Shown here one piece after another: positions 9,027-18,048 of a stretch of DNA of 64,000 nt; positions within the stretch are counted from its first letter, which is position 1, and each line of letters begins with the position of its first letter. The position numbers were made by a program, and so were the translations under genes. The stretch covers positions 1-64,000 of the forward strand of contig NZ_FZON01000010.1 of NCBI RefSeq assembly GCF_900188425.1. Reading direction: 5' to 3'. Below the pieces are notes generated by a model that worked only from the letters and a program-made list of their open reading frames with translations, did not search any database and was not told the origin of the DNA. The DNA comes from Antarctobacter heliothermus (GTDB taxonomy: Bacteria; Pseudomonadota; Alphaproteobacteria; Rhodobacterales; Rhodobacteraceae).

Positions 9027-10103
9027 ATGACGACTGACAATAGGAAGAAGATTCTCTTCTGTTACGTGGAATATCACCATTATCGCGTGCCAATCTGGAA
9101 TGAACTCGGCCGACGTTACGATGTTACGGTTTTGCATGGCAGTACCGCACAGACAGACGGACAGGCAGGGTTCAATGAAATCCCTTGCCCTCCTCGCAAG
9201 CTTGGGCGCTTTCGCTACCAACCCGGACTAGTGCGTGAAGTACGGAAAAGCGACTACGATGCCGTGATCTTTTTGTTTGATCTCGCATGGCTGTCGCACC
9301 TATTGGGATTCTTTCTGTGCCCTCGCAGCACTAGGCGTATCTCTTGGGGATTTTGGGAAACCAAGTCCGAATTGGCTAACAAGGCGCGGTTCTGGCTGGC
9401 CAAACGGGCCGATGGTAACGTATTTTACTCCACCGGCGCTGCGCAGTATTTTTTCCGGAAGGGTTTGAACCCAAAAAAAATCTGGATCGCGCGCAACACC
9501 GTCAAAGTGGATCCCGCCGAGCGCGATACCTCACACCGCCGGGATGCGCTCTTGTTTTTAGGCTCTTTCAACGTGCGCAAGGGCAACGATGTCACTATAG
9601 CCGCCTTCAACGACGCCTGCTCCCAGATCCCTGAGCATATACAGCTCGTTCTGGTGGGGGACGGGCCGGCCAAGGCCGCCGCGCAGGCGCAAGCTGCCGG
9701 GTTGCCAAATGGGCATCGAATCGTCTTCCGCCACGGCACACTCGATGCCAATGAGATTCGCGAATACTACGCGCGGGCGCTGGCATCGGTATCTTTTGGG
9801 CAGGCGGGTCTTTCGGTGCTTCAGAGCTTTGGCCACGGGGTGACCTTCATCACCAAGAAGGGAGCGATCTCTGGCGGTGAAAGCGAAAACATCTTGCCGG
9901 GGCAAACGGGCTTGATCTGCGATCCGAACCAAGACAGCCTACGCGACGCGGTTATCACATTGTGCAACGATCCCGTGCAAGCCGAAGCGCTCGGTCAGGG
10001 AGCCTTAAGCTACTACAAAACACGCGCTTCAGCACAAACAATGGCGGAAGGCTTTGCCGAAGCCGTTGAGAACACGTATTTGAAAGCGAAACTAGTTTCA
10101 TGA
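9027..10103 (+). CDS. Glycosyltransferase, GT-B fold (family 4/1)
   Basis: The 358-residue cytoplasmic protein has an N-terminal acceptor domain (KKILFCYVEYHHYRVPIWNE) and a C-terminal donor domain starting near residue 175 (LLFLGSFNVRKGNDVTI), with LVLVGDGPAKAAAQ and a late LPGQTGLICDPN segment, as in GT4/GT1 enzymes. It should add one sugar of the repeat unit to the lipid carrier intermediate. The classic EX7E pair is not clear, as the region reads GQAGLSVLQSFGHG, so the exact family is uncertain. The end overlaps the next gene by four bases. The N-terminus resembles the remnant at 7742, so the locus once held two related transferases. Confidence 0.5.
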   Translation: MTTDNRKKILFCYVEYHHYRVPIWNELGRRYDVTVLHGSTAQTDGQAGFNEIPCPPRKLGRFRYQPGLVREVRKSDYDAVIFLFDLAWLSHLLGFFLCPRSTRRISWGFWETKSELANKARFWLAKRADGNVFYSTGAAQYFFRKGLNPKKIWIARNTVKVDPAERDTSHRRDALLFLGSFNVRKGNDVTIAAFNDACSQIPEHIQLVLVGDGPAKAAAQAQAAGLPNGHRIVFRHGTLDANEIREYYARALASVSFGQAGLSVLQSFGHGVTFITKKGAISGGESENILPGQTGLICDPNQDSLRDAVITLCNDPVQAEALGQGALSYYKTRASAQTMAEGFAEAVENTYLKAKLVS

Positions 10104-11059
10104 CGTCTTTATCGGCAAGTCGCTGCAGCTCTTGTGGTAGCAATAGGACCAAACAACTCCACCTGCGAGACAACCTGTTTTACAATGTATGTATTTCCTG
10201 TCGGCACTGCGAAAAAGGCATGGTGAAGGATAGCTCAATCGAGGCAGCCTTTGAAGAAGCCCAGGAGAATTACTTTGGCGAAGATTCGGCGATCTTTCAG
10301 GTCACTTTATCACCTTTCGAAGCCGAGGTTCTGAGAAAGCGGACTAATGTGCTGCGGACGTATCTGCCCACAAAAGGTACAATCCTAGAGGTAGGACCGG
10401 GAGGTGGTGCCGTTTTGGGATGGTTGATCGCGCAAGGTCATACGCCCACTGCTGTTGAGCATTCCCCGAGCCTGTCCAAACATTTGGCCACGCACTACGA
10501 TATCACCGTCAAGTCCGGTGAATTTGAAGCGCTTGATTTGGGTAAAGACATCTTCGATGCCTTCTGTTCGTTTCACGTCATCGAACATGTGCGCGACCCC
10601 CTGGCGCATCTACAAAATGCCTTTGATATTGTGCGTCCAGGCGGGATGGCCTTCGTGGCAACGCCCAACGCAGACTCATGGGAGCAACGTATTCCCGGCA
10701 ACCTCTCGCCTAATTACGATTCCGCCCATTTGCGCGTGTTCTCGCAAGCCTCGCTTTACAAGTTGGCGGACGAGGTCGGCTGGCAGATTGAACAGACAAA
10801 AACCCCGGAATTCACGATGGGGTGGTTGAGGGTGTTGTCCAAGGCTGTACGTCGGTTCAAGGGCGAACACGAGGAGAGCACCGCCGGTAAATATGCGGGT
10901 GGCGCGCCTGGCAAAACGCGGATTTTGTTTCGCACCGCTCACATCCTATCTTGGCCTATTCGAGCGCTGCAAGCCAGTCTCGGCGGCGGCAATGAACTAT
11001 TCTTTGTTCTGCGCAAACCGCATGTGACATCAACCGAGACAAGGGGAACAGATGTCTGA
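10100..11059 (+). CDS. Class I SAM methyltransferase with N-terminal zinc ribbon
   Basis: The 319-residue protein starts with a Cys4 zinc-ribbon-like segment (CSSCGSN near residues 8-14, then CISCRHC near 32-38). A Rossmann methyltransferase domain follows, with motif I ILEVGPGGGAVLGWL near residue 95, then FDAFCSFHVIEHVRDP and VRPGGMAFVATPN. This combination is frequent in polysaccharide clusters and in C-methyltransferases for deoxy sugars. The substrate is presumably a nucleotide sugar or sugar residue of this polymer. It overlaps both neighbours (four and eight bases), so it is co-translated with them. Confidence 0.5.
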   Translation: MTSLSASRCSSCGSNRTKQLHLRDNLFYNVCISCRHCEKGMVKDSSIEAAFEEAQENYFGEDSAIFQVTLSPFEAEVLRKRTNVLRTYLPTKGTILEVGPGGGAVLGWLIAQGHTPTAVEHSPSLSKHLATHYDITVKSGEFEALDLGKDIFDAFCSFHVIEHVRDPLAHLQNAFDIVRPGGMAFVATPNADSWEQRIPGNLSPNYDSAHLRVFSQASLYKLADEVGWQIEQTKTPEFTMGWLRVLSKAVRRFKGEHEESTAGKYAGGAPGKTRILFRTAHILSWPIRALQASLGGGNELFFVLRKPHVTSTETRGTDV

Positions 11060-12191
11060 AAAGTATCTTCAAATCTGCACCAATTGCGTGATGGATACAT
11101 CCGATTCCGTAATCGTGTTTGACGAGCGTGGGGTCTGCGATCACTGCAACACTTACCATGACAAGATCAGACCCAACTGGGACACCAACGAAAAGGGTGC
11201 CCGCGAGCTGGAAAAGATGGTCGAGACGATCCAGGCTGAGGGCAAAGGAAAGGATTTCGACTGCATCATCGGCATGAGCGGGGGGATCGATAGTTCATAT
11301 CTCGTCTATGCCGCCAAGGAACTTCTCGGCTTACGCCCCCTGGTGTTCCACGTAGACGCGGGCTGGAACTCGCAGATTGCCACCAATAACATTGAGAGGT
11401 TGGTAGACGGGCTTGAGCTAGACCTGTTTACCGAGGTGATCAACTGGGAAGAGATGAAGGACCTTCAGCGCGCTTTCTTCCGCTCGGGCGTATCGCATAT
11501 CGATACCCCGCAGGATCACGCCTTCTTCGCGGTCATGTACAAGTTCGCCACCCAGAACGGGGTCAAGCACATTCTGACCGGGGCGAATTATTCGACCGAA
11601 TGCATCCGAAATCCCATGGAATGGATGTATTTCCAATCGGACTCGCGTCAGATCCGCGATATCCATCGCCAGTTCGGCGAGCGCCCGCTGCGGAACTTCC
11701 CCCTCACCTCGATCCTCTGGCACAAGGTCTGGCTGCCCTATGCACGCGGGATCAAGGTGCTGCGCCCGCTCAATTCCATGCCTTATATCAAGACCGAGGC
11801 GCGGCGGTTGCTGATGGATCGGTTCGGTTGGCAGCCCTATCCGCAGAAGCATTTCGAGTCCCGCTTCACGCGTTTTTATGAAAGCTATTGGCTTTTTGAA
11901 CGTTTCGGCTTTGACGTTCGCAAGGTGCAGTTCTCCAGCCTGATCGTCACGGGCCAGATGACCCGGGATGAGGCGCTCGCCGAACTCCAGAAGTTGCCCT
12001 ACGACCCCGGGACCATCGGCCAGGAGATCGAATTCGTCGCCAACAAGCTGGATATCACGGTTGATGAGTTGATAGGTTATATGGCGCTGCCGAAGAAGAC
12101 TTTTCGCGACTATCGCAATCAGCAGGAAATCTACCGGCTCGGCGCGCGGGTGATGCGGGCACTTGGGATTGAGCGTGGGGGCAAGCGGTGA
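11052..12191 (+). CDS. wbpG: N-acetyl sugar amidotransferase (WbpG-like)
   Basis: Enzymes of this family use ammonia to convert an N-acetyl group on a nucleotide sugar to an acetamidino group. The 379-residue protein has an N-terminal Cys pair (CTNCVMD, CDHCNTY) and a PP-loop ATP-binding motif (GMSGGIDSSYLVY, near residue 75). Long conserved stretches typical of the family follow, such as HILTGANYSTE and RDYRNQQEIYRLG at the end. HisH-like and HisF-like genes follow directly. In Pseudomonas aeruginosa the same trio is needed for the 3-acetamidino group of an O-antigen mannuronic acid derivative. The stop overlaps the next start (GTGA). Confidence in the family is high; the actual sugar is inferred. 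Confidence 0.5.
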   Translation: MSEKYLQICTNCVMDTSDSVIVFDERGVCDHCNTYHDKIRPNWDTNEKGARELEKMVETIQAEGKGKDFDCIIGMSGGIDSSYLVYAAKELLGLRPLVFHVDAGWNSQIATNNIERLVDGLELDLFTEVINWEEMKDLQRAFFRSGVSHIDTPQDHAFFAVMYKFATQNGVKHILTGANYSTECIRNPMEWMYFQSDSRQIRDIHRQFGERPLRNFPLTSILWHKVWLPYARGIKVLRPLNSMPYIKTEARRLLMDRFGWQPYPQKHFESRFTRFYESYWLFERFGFDVRKVQFSSLIVTGQMTRDEALAELQKLPYDPGTIGQEIEFVANKLDITVDELIGYMALPKKTFRDYRNQQEIYRLGARVMRALGIERGGKR

Positions 12192-12799
12192 TTGGAATCG
12201 TTGATTACGGTCTGGGCAACGTGCGGGCCTTCGAGAACATCTACCGTCGTCTGGGGATCCATGTGGAACCCGTACGCACAGCCGAGGAACTCGCGCGCGC
12301 TGATCGGCTGATCCTTCCAGGCGTCGGAGCCTTTGACTGGGCGATGGCGAAGTTGAAGCAGTCCGGGATGATCGACACGCTGAACCGGCGGGTCCTGCAA
12401 GACGACGTCCCGGTGCTGGGCGTCTGCGTGGGCATGCAGATCATGGCCAATGGCAGCGACGAGGGCCGAGCCGCAGGACTTGGCTGGATCCCCGGTCGCG
12501 TGGAGCGTTTTCGCGACGAATGGTTCAACACGCACACCCACCTGCCCCATATGGGCTGGAATGACGTCGAGCTTGTCGATGCACCCGTGTTGATGGCAGG
12601 TCTGCCGGATCCACGCTTCTATTTTCTGCATTCCTATTTCTTCCACCCTGACGACGAAAGCCACGTCATTGCCCGCACTTGTTATGGCAAGATCTTTGCC
12701 TCGGCGGTCCGGCGCGGGAATATCTGGGCAACACAGTTCCACCCCGAGAAGAGTCACGACTGGGGCGTCGGACTCCTGGCCAATTTCTCAAAGGTCTGA
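12188..12799 (+). CDS. hisH: HisH-like glutamine amidotransferase of the amidino-sugar system
   Basis: The 203-residue protein is a class I glutaminase of the HisH family. The catalytic cysteine is in LGVCVGMQIMA (near residue 80) and the His-Glu pair is in FHPEKSHDWG (near residue 185). The N-terminus reads IVDYGLGNVRAFENIY. Its position between the amidotransferase and a HisF-like gene indicates that it supplies ammonia for sugar amidation and not for histidine synthesis. The GTG start overlaps the previous stop. A true histidine-pathway HisH would normally lie with hisA, hisB and the other his genes, none of which are here. Confidence 0.5.
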   Translation: MIGIVDYGLGNVRAFENIYRRLGIHVEPVRTAEELARADRLILPGVGAFDWAMAKLKQSGMIDTLNRRVLQDDVPVLGVCVGMQIMANGSDEGRAAGLGWIPGRVERFRDEWFNTHTHLPHMGWNDVELVDAPVLMAGLPDPRFYFLHSYFFHPDDESHVIARTCYGKIFASAVRRGNIWATQFHPEKSHDWGVGLLANFSKV

Positions 12800-12801
12800 C
12801 A

Positions 12802-13584
12802 ATGCTGCGCCCACGTCTTATTCCCTGCCTACTTGTCCAGAATCGCGGCCTTGTGAAGACCCGCCGCTTTGGCGAGGCGAAATATGTCGGTGATCCGATC
12901 AATGCTGTGCGCATTTTCAACGAAAAAGTCGTTGACGAACTGATGGTCGTCGATATCGACGCCACCGCCAAGGGACGCGAGCCAGATTACCGCATGATCG
13001 CCAATCTGGCCAATGAATGCCGGATGCCGCTGTGCTACGGTGGCGGGGTGGCATCGGTCGAGCAGATCGAACGTATTATCGGGCTGGGGGTCGAGAAGGT
13101 CGCCATCTCGTCCGCGGCTATTGCCCGGCCCGCGTTGATCGAGGAAGCTGCCGCGCGTGTGGGTGCGCAAAGCGTGGTTGTGGTCCTTGACCTGCGCAAG
13201 GGTGGGTTGTTGCGGCGAACCGAAATTGTCACCCATAACGCGGCCCGCAAAACCGGGATCGACCCGGCAGCATTTATCCGTGAGGCAACCGCGCGCGGCG
13301 CGGGCGAGATCGTTCTCAACAATGTCGACTTCGACGGCATGATGGAAGGCTATGACCTCGATCTGGTCGAACGCCTTCGTGCCGAGACGAACCTGCCGAT
13401 GACTGTTCTGGGCGGGGCAGGGACGCTGGACCATGTCGCGGCGCTTTGGCAAGCGCAGGGGATCATCGGGGCGGCGGCGGGCAGCCTGTTCGTGTTCAAG
13501 GGCAAGTACCGCGCAGTTCTAATTAATTATCCCAATCCGGAAGAAAAGGCCGCGCTTCTCGCACGCGCGGGATGGTCATCATGA
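12802..13584 (+). CDS. hisF: HisF-like cyclase subunit of the amidino-sugar system
   Basis: The 260-residue TIM-barrel protein starts MLRPRLIPCLLVQNRGLVKT and has VDELMVVDIDATAKG, PLCYGGGVAS and the late TVLGGAGTLDHV and GAAAGSLFVFKGKYRAVLI segments of HisF homologues from polysaccharide loci. I chose the ATG at 12802, after the hisH stop and seven bases behind AAGG, over the longer frame that overlaps hisH. With HisH it should form an ammonia-channelling complex for the amidotransferase. The VFKGKYRAVLINYP ending is characteristic of the sugar-amidation branch. Its stop overlaps the next ATG. Confidence 0.5.
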   Translation: MLRPRLIPCLLVQNRGLVKTRRFGEAKYVGDPINAVRIFNEKVVDELMVVDIDATAKGREPDYRMIANLANECRMPLCYGGGVASVEQIERIIGLGVEKVAISSAAIARPALIEEAAARVGAQSVVVVLDLRKGGLLRRTEIVTHNAARKTGIDPAAFIREATARGAGEIVLNNVDFDGMMEGYDLDLVERLRAETNLPMTVLGGAGTLDHVAALWQAQGIIGAAAGSLFVFKGKYRAVLINYPNPEEKAALLARAGWSS

Positions 13585-15695
13585 AACAACTCCTTCAATC
13601 GCTCAAGGACGGCGCGACGACAGTGGCCGACATACCGGTACCGCGTTGTGCCGATGGGCAGGTGCTGGTGCAGACCAGCGTCAGTCTGGTCTCGGCGGGG
13701 ACCGAGCGGATGCTGGTCGAATTTGGCAAGGGCAGCCTGATCCAGAAGGCGCGCTCGCAGCCCGACAAGGTCAAGCAGGTACTTGAAAAGGCCCGCACCG
13801 ATGGCGTCGCCGCCACGCTCTATGCCGTGCGCTCGAAGCTCGATCAACCGCTGGCGCTCGGGTACTGCAACGTTGGTCGGGTGATTGAGGCCCGCACCGA
13901 AGGTTTTGCACTGGGCGACCGAGTGGTGTCGAACGGCAAGCATGCCGAGATCGTTGCTGCCCCGCGCAACCTCTGCGCGCGCATCCCGGAAGGAGTGTCC
14001 GACGAGGCGGCAAGCTTCACGGTGTTGGCTGCGATCGGGCTTCAGGGTATCCGGCTCGCGAAGCCGACCTTGGGGGAGTGCGTCGTCGTCACCGGACTAG
14101 GGCTGATCGGCCTTCTGACTGTACAGATGCTGCGCGCCCAGGGGTGTCGGGTGCTGGGGATCGACCTCGATCCGGCGCGGCTGGACCTGGCGCGCCGCTT
14201 CGGGGCCGAGACCGTGAACCCTGCGGCAGGCGAGGATGTGCTGGCGCGGGCTGCGGCGTTCTCGCGCGGCGCAGGGGTGGACGCGGTGATCATCACCGCC
14301 TCGACCAAGAGCAACGAGCCGGTGTCGCAGGCTGCCCGGATGTGCCGCAAGCGCGCGCGCATCGTTCTGGTGGGCGTGGTAGGGCTGGAACTGAGCCGCG
14401 CGGAGTTCTACGAAAAGGAGCTGACCTTTCAGGTCTCCTGCTCTTATGGGCCGGGGCGCTATGATCCTGCTTATGAAGACGGTGGGCAGGACTATCCCAT
14501 CGGTTTCGTGCGCTGGACCGAGCAGCGCAATTTCGAGGCGGTGCTGGACCTGATGTCCTCGGGCGCGCTGGATTTGGCGCCGCTGATCACCCATCGGTTC
14601 GACATTGAAGAGGGCGCGCAGGCGATGGCGTTGCTGACCTCGTCCGAGCCATCGATGGGCATTCTGATATCCTATCCACAACCGGCAACCGGCGCTCCAG
14701 TAATCCGACGCGTCCCGCTGAGCGGGTCGGCAAAGCCAGGCAAGGGGGTTGTCGGCTTTCTTGGGGCGGGCAACTATGCGGGCCGCGTACTGATCCCGGC
14801 CTTCAAGGGGGCGGGGTCCAGTCTGCACACGGTGGTCAGCAGCGGCGGTGTCAGCGCGGTGCATTTCGGCAAGAAGTTCGGCTTTGCCCATGCCGCGACC
14901 GAGTCTGTCGCGGTGATCGACAATTCGGAGATCGATACGGTCGTGATTGCCACCCGCCACGACGCCCACGCCGGACAGGTGCTGGCCGCGCTGCGCGCGG
15001 GCAAGCATGTGTTCTGCGAAAAGCCGCTGTGCCTGACACTCAATGAACTGGCCGAAATCGAGGACGAGGCCAAAGAGCGCCCCGAGCAGCACCTGATGGT
15101 CGGCTTCAACCGTCGTTTCGCCCCGCAGGTGGTGAAGATGAAGGCGCTGCTTGTGTCGATCGACGCACCCAAGAGCATTATCATCACTGTCAATGCCGGT
15201 GACATTCCGCCCGATCACTGGACGCAGGACCCAGCCGTGGGCGGCGGGCGGCTCATCGGCGAGGCCTGCCATTTCATCGACCTCGCGCGCCATCTGGCGG
15301 GTCATCCTATTACGTCGCAGCATGTCGCGGCGCTGGGGCAGCATCCGTCGATACCGGTAAGAGACGACAAGGTCAGCCTGACTTTGCAATTCGCCGACGG
15401 ATCGGTCGCCACGATCCTCTATCTCGCGAATGGGGACAAAGGCTTTCCCAAGGAACGGATCGAGGTCTTCGCCGCCGGTCGCGTGCTGCAACTGGACAAT
15501 TTCCTGAAGCTGCGCGGCTGGGGCTGGCCGGGTTTCTCGAAGATGAACCTGTGGCGGCAGGACAAGGGGGTCGAAGATTGCGTCGCTGGTTTTCTGTCTG
15601 GCACGAAAGGAGAAGCTCCGATCGCCATCCCTGTCGCTGAAATCATCGAGATAAGCAGATGTTCCATTGAAATTGCGGAGGCCGCGCGGCTATGA
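13581..15695 (+). CDS. Two-domain oxidoreductase (zinc-type dehydrogenase fused to Gfo/Idh/MocA)
   Basis: The 704-residue fusion has an MDR alcohol-dehydrogenase-like half (about residues 1-350; Rossmann motif VVTGLGLIGLLTVQML). The second half is Gfo/Idh/MocA-like (about 375-704; VVGFLGAGNYAGR, then CEKPLCLTLNEL, with the EKP signature, and GGGRLIGEACHFIDLARHL). Such bi-domain proteins recur in bacterial polysaccharide clusters beside heparinase-like proteins. The reaction is not known; redox chemistry on a sugar is likely. I chose the ATG at 13581, which overlaps the hisF stop (ATGA); an in-frame ATG at 13572 is possible. It overlaps the next gene by four bases. Confidence 0.5.
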   Translation: MKQLLQSLKDGATTVADIPVPRCADGQVLVQTSVSLVSAGTERMLVEFGKGSLIQKARSQPDKVKQVLEKARTDGVAATLYAVRSKLDQPLALGYCNVGRVIEARTEGFALGDRVVSNGKHAEIVAAPRNLCARIPEGVSDEAASFTVLAAIGLQGIRLAKPTLGECVVVTGLGLIGLLTVQMLRAQGCRVLGIDLDPARLDLARRFGAETVNPAAGEDVLARAAAFSRGAGVDAVIITASTKSNEPVSQAARMCRKRARIVLVGVVGLELSRAEFYEKELTFQVSCSYGPGRYDPAYEDGGQDYPIGFVRWTEQRNFEAVLDLMSSGALDLAPLITHRFDIEEGAQAMALLTSSEPSMGILISYPQPATGAPVIRRVPLSGSAKPGKGVVGFLGAGNYAGRVLIPAFKGAGSSLHTVVSSGGVSAVHFGKKFGFAHAATESVAVIDNSEIDTVVIATRHDAHAGQVLAALRAGKHVFCEKPLCLTLNELAEIEDEAKERPEQHLMVGFNRRFAPQVVKMKALLVSIDAPKSIIITVNAGDIPPDHWTQDPAVGGGRLIGEACHFIDLARHLAGHPITSQHVAALGQHPSIPVRDDKVSLTLQFADGSVATILYLANGDKGFPKERIEVFAAGRVLQLDNFLKLRGWGWPGFSKMNLWRQDKGVEDCVAGFLSGTKGEAPIAIPVAEIIEISRCSIEIAEAARL

Positions 15696-16411
15696 ACTTG
15701 ATCCAGGCTTTAGATCGCCGGTTTTATCCCGATCACCAAAAGAACTGGGATGACCAGTTGTTTCGTGAACGGATTCTTCAGCTCATTGGTCCCGACACCC
15801 ATCTTCTGGACCTCGGTGCCGGTGCCGGGATCATCGAGGCGATGAATTTCCGTGGCTTCGCCCGGCGTGTCTGCGGTGTCGACTTGGACCCGAGGGTTGC
15901 GAATAACCCGTTCCTCGATGAGGGACTGGTCTCGGATGCCGGCGAAATCCCCTATCCCGATAACAGTTTCGATGTCGTGATCGCCGACAATGTGATGGAG
16001 CATCTGGACCGCCCGGAACTGGTCTTCCGCGAGATCGCCCGGGTTCTGCGCCCCGGCGGGAAGCTCCTGTTCAAGACGCCGAACCGCAACCACTACATGC
16101 CGCTGATTGCCCGGCTGACCCCGCACAGCTTTCACCAATGGGTCAACCGCCTGCGGGGGCGGCATGAAACGGACACCTTCCCCACGCGCTACCTTTGCAA
16201 CTCTCCTTCGCAGGTTCGCCGGATCACCGCCATGTCCGGTCTGCACATCGACAGTCTGGAACTGATCGAGGGGCGCCCGGAGTATCTGCGGATCACCGCC
16301 CCGACTTACCTTGTCGGGCTGGCTTATGAACGGCTGGTCAATGCCATCCCATCGCTCGCGCGGTTTCGCATTCTTCTGGTCGCGACGCTCTCTAAGCCGA
16401 ATTCGCTGTGA
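15692..16411 (+). CDS. Class I SAM-dependent methyltransferase
   Basis: The 239-residue protein has motif I LLDLGAGAGIIEAM (near residue 34), an acidic VCGVDLDPRV, then VIADNVMEHLDRP and VLRPGGKLLFKTPN, as in UbiE/type 11 methyltransferases. The C-terminal part contains a basic, possibly membrane-associated segment (TYLVGLAYERLVNAIPSLAR). It probably methylates a sugar or a lipid-linked intermediate. It overlaps both neighbouring genes by four bases, so it belongs to the same translation unit as the oxidoreductase and the heparinase-like protein. Confidence 0.5.
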   Translation: MNLIQALDRRFYPDHQKNWDDQLFRERILQLIGPDTHLLDLGAGAGIIEAMNFRGFARRVCGVDLDPRVANNPFLDEGLVSDAGEIPYPDNSFDVVIADNVMEHLDRPELVFREIARVLRPGGKLLFKTPNRNHYMPLIARLTPHSFHQWVNRLRGRHETDTFPTRYLCNSPSQVRRITAMSGLHIDSLELIEGRPEYLRITAPTYLVGLAYERLVNAIPSLARFRILLVATLSKPNSL

Positions 16412-18048
16412 TCCACCGCGCCTCCAGGCTTTTGCGCACGGTTCGCCATCTTCGGCCCGTGCAGGTCTACGGCCGTCTGTGGTTTCGTCTGTCTCGCCCG
16501 CGACCGGACCTGTCTCCGGCGCCGAGCCTCCGGCCGATTTCGGGGCCGTGGCAGCCACCGGCCTGCCGTGCGCCAGCCCTGACCGGCCCGGGGGCGTTCC
16601 GGCTCCTGAACGAAGACGGCACGCTGGCCGCGCATGGCTGGGACGATCCCGCCAAGGCCAAGCTCTGGCGCTATAACCAACATTACTTTGACGACTTGAA
16701 TGCCGTCAGCGCAGTCAAGCGTGGCGCATGGCATACGGCGCTGATCGACGACTGGATCGCGGCCAATCCGCCGGGGCGTGGCACTGGATGGGAACCCTAT
16801 CCGACCTCGCTTCGGATCGTGAACTGGGTGAAATGGGGACTGGCCGGTAACAGCCTCGATGACACGGCGCGACGCAGCCTGGCGATCCAGACCCGCTGGT
16901 TGATGCGTCGATTAGAGTGGCACCTGCTGGGCAATCACCTTTTTGCCAATGCCAAGGCGCTGGTCTTCGCCGGGCTCCATTACGACGGACGTGAGGCTGC
17001 GCGATGGCTGGCCAAGGGCACCGAGATCCTCGCCCGCGAAATCCCCGAACAGATCCTGCGCGATGGCGGCCAGTTCGAACTCAGCCCGATGTATCACGCG
17101 CTTGCGGTCGAGGACTTGCTCGATCTGGTCAACATCGCCCGCGCCTTCGGCCGCGAAGATCTGGCCGAAGCCTGGGGCGCGCATGTGCCGTCGATGCTGC
17201 GCTGGCTGGTGACGATGACCCAGCCCGATGGCGATCTGGCCTTCTTCAACGACACTGCCATCGGCATCGCCCCGACGACGGACCAGCTTCTCGCCTATGC
17301 GGAGAAACTCGGCTTTCCGGCACCGCCCCCTCTCCCCGACCTGCTCCATCTGCCCGACTCGGGGTATGTCCGGCTCAAGCGCGGCCTGGTGGTGCTGATC
17401 GCCGATCTTGCGCGGATCGGACCGGATTATCTGCCCGGGCATGCTCATGCTGACACCCTGAGCTTCGAGTTGTCGCTGCACGGGCGGCGGGTGATCGTAA
17501 ATTCCGGCACCTCCGTTTACGGCCTCGGCCCTGAACGGCTGCGCCAGCGCAGCACGGCGGCGCATTCGACAGTTGTCATTGGCGGGCGGGATTCCTCTGA
17601 GGTCTGGTCGGGTTTCCGTGTCGGCCGCCGGGCCAGGCCCTTTGACATCGACCTGCGCGATGAGGGCGGCGTGCTGATCGCGACGGGGGCGCATGACGGC
17701 TACCGCCATCTGCCCGGATCGCCCGTGCATCGCCGGACATGGGAACTGGGCGACGACGCGCTGATCCTGCAAGACCGCATCGAAGGGCGCGGGGAGCACC
17801 TGGTCGAAGTGATCTTTCATCTGGCGCCAGGTTTGGTTCCGGTTCAGCTTGATCAGTCCGAGGTCGAGATACGGACGCAAGCCGACGCGGTGCTGGCCGT
17901 GCTCTCGGTTCGGAATGGAGCGGTCGATGTGGTGCCGTCCAGTTGGCACCCGGAATTCGGGCGTTCCATGTCAGCTTACGCGACCCACATCAAGGCACAG
18001 TCCGCACTGCCGATTACCGTCGAAACCATGCTGAGATGGAAAGAATGA
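16408..18048 (+). CDS. Heparinase II/III-like (alginate lyase-type) protein
   Basis: The 546-residue protein has an N-terminal alpha-helical toroid region, with YNQHYFDDL near residue 90, GTGWEPYPTSLRIVNWVKW and LEWHLLGNHLFANAKAL. A heparinase II/III domain follows, with GHAHADTLSFELSLHGRRV (the conserved histidine region, about residues 345-363) and IVNSGTSVYG. In polysaccharide loci these proteins cleave or epimerise uronic-acid-containing polymers, for length control or modification. I see no clear N-terminal signal peptide, so the place of action is uncertain. The GTG start overlaps the previous stop, and the end overlaps the next gene. Confidence 0.5.
   Translation: MIHRASRLLRTVRHLRPVQVYGRLWFRLSRPRPDLSPAPSLRPISGPWQPPACRAPALTGPGAFRLLNEDGTLAAHGWDDPAKAKLWRYNQHYFDDLNAVSAVKRGAWHTALIDDWIAANPPGRGTGWEPYPTSLRIVNWVKWGLAGNSLDDTARRSLAIQTRWLMRRLEWHLLGNHLFANAKALVFAGLHYDGREAARWLAKGTEILAREIPEQILRDGGQFELSPMYHALAVEDLLDLVNIARAFGREDLAEAWGAHVPSMLRWLVTMTQPDGDLAFFNDTAIGIAPTTDQLLAYAEKLGFPAPPPLPDLLHLPDSGYVRLKRGLVVLIADLARIGPDYLPGHAHADTLSFELSLHGRRVIVNSGTSVYGLGPERLRQRSTAAHSTVVIGGRDSSEVWSGFRVGRRARPFDIDLRDEGGVLIATGAHDGYRHLPGSPVHRRTWELGDDALILQDRIEGRGEHLVEVIFHLAPGLVPVQLDQSEVEIRTQADAVLAVLSVRNGAVDVVPSSWHPEFGRSMSAYATHIKAQSALPITVETMLRWKE

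Noticed and set aside
12188-13584. Histidine biosynthesis operon (hisH, hisF)
   Set aside because: No other his genes; both follow the sugar amidotransferase and carry features of the sugar-amidation branch.
14097-15491. 464-codon minus-strand open frame
   Set aside because: Shadow of the two-domain oxidoreductase gene; composition is Arg/Gln/His-rich with no domain.
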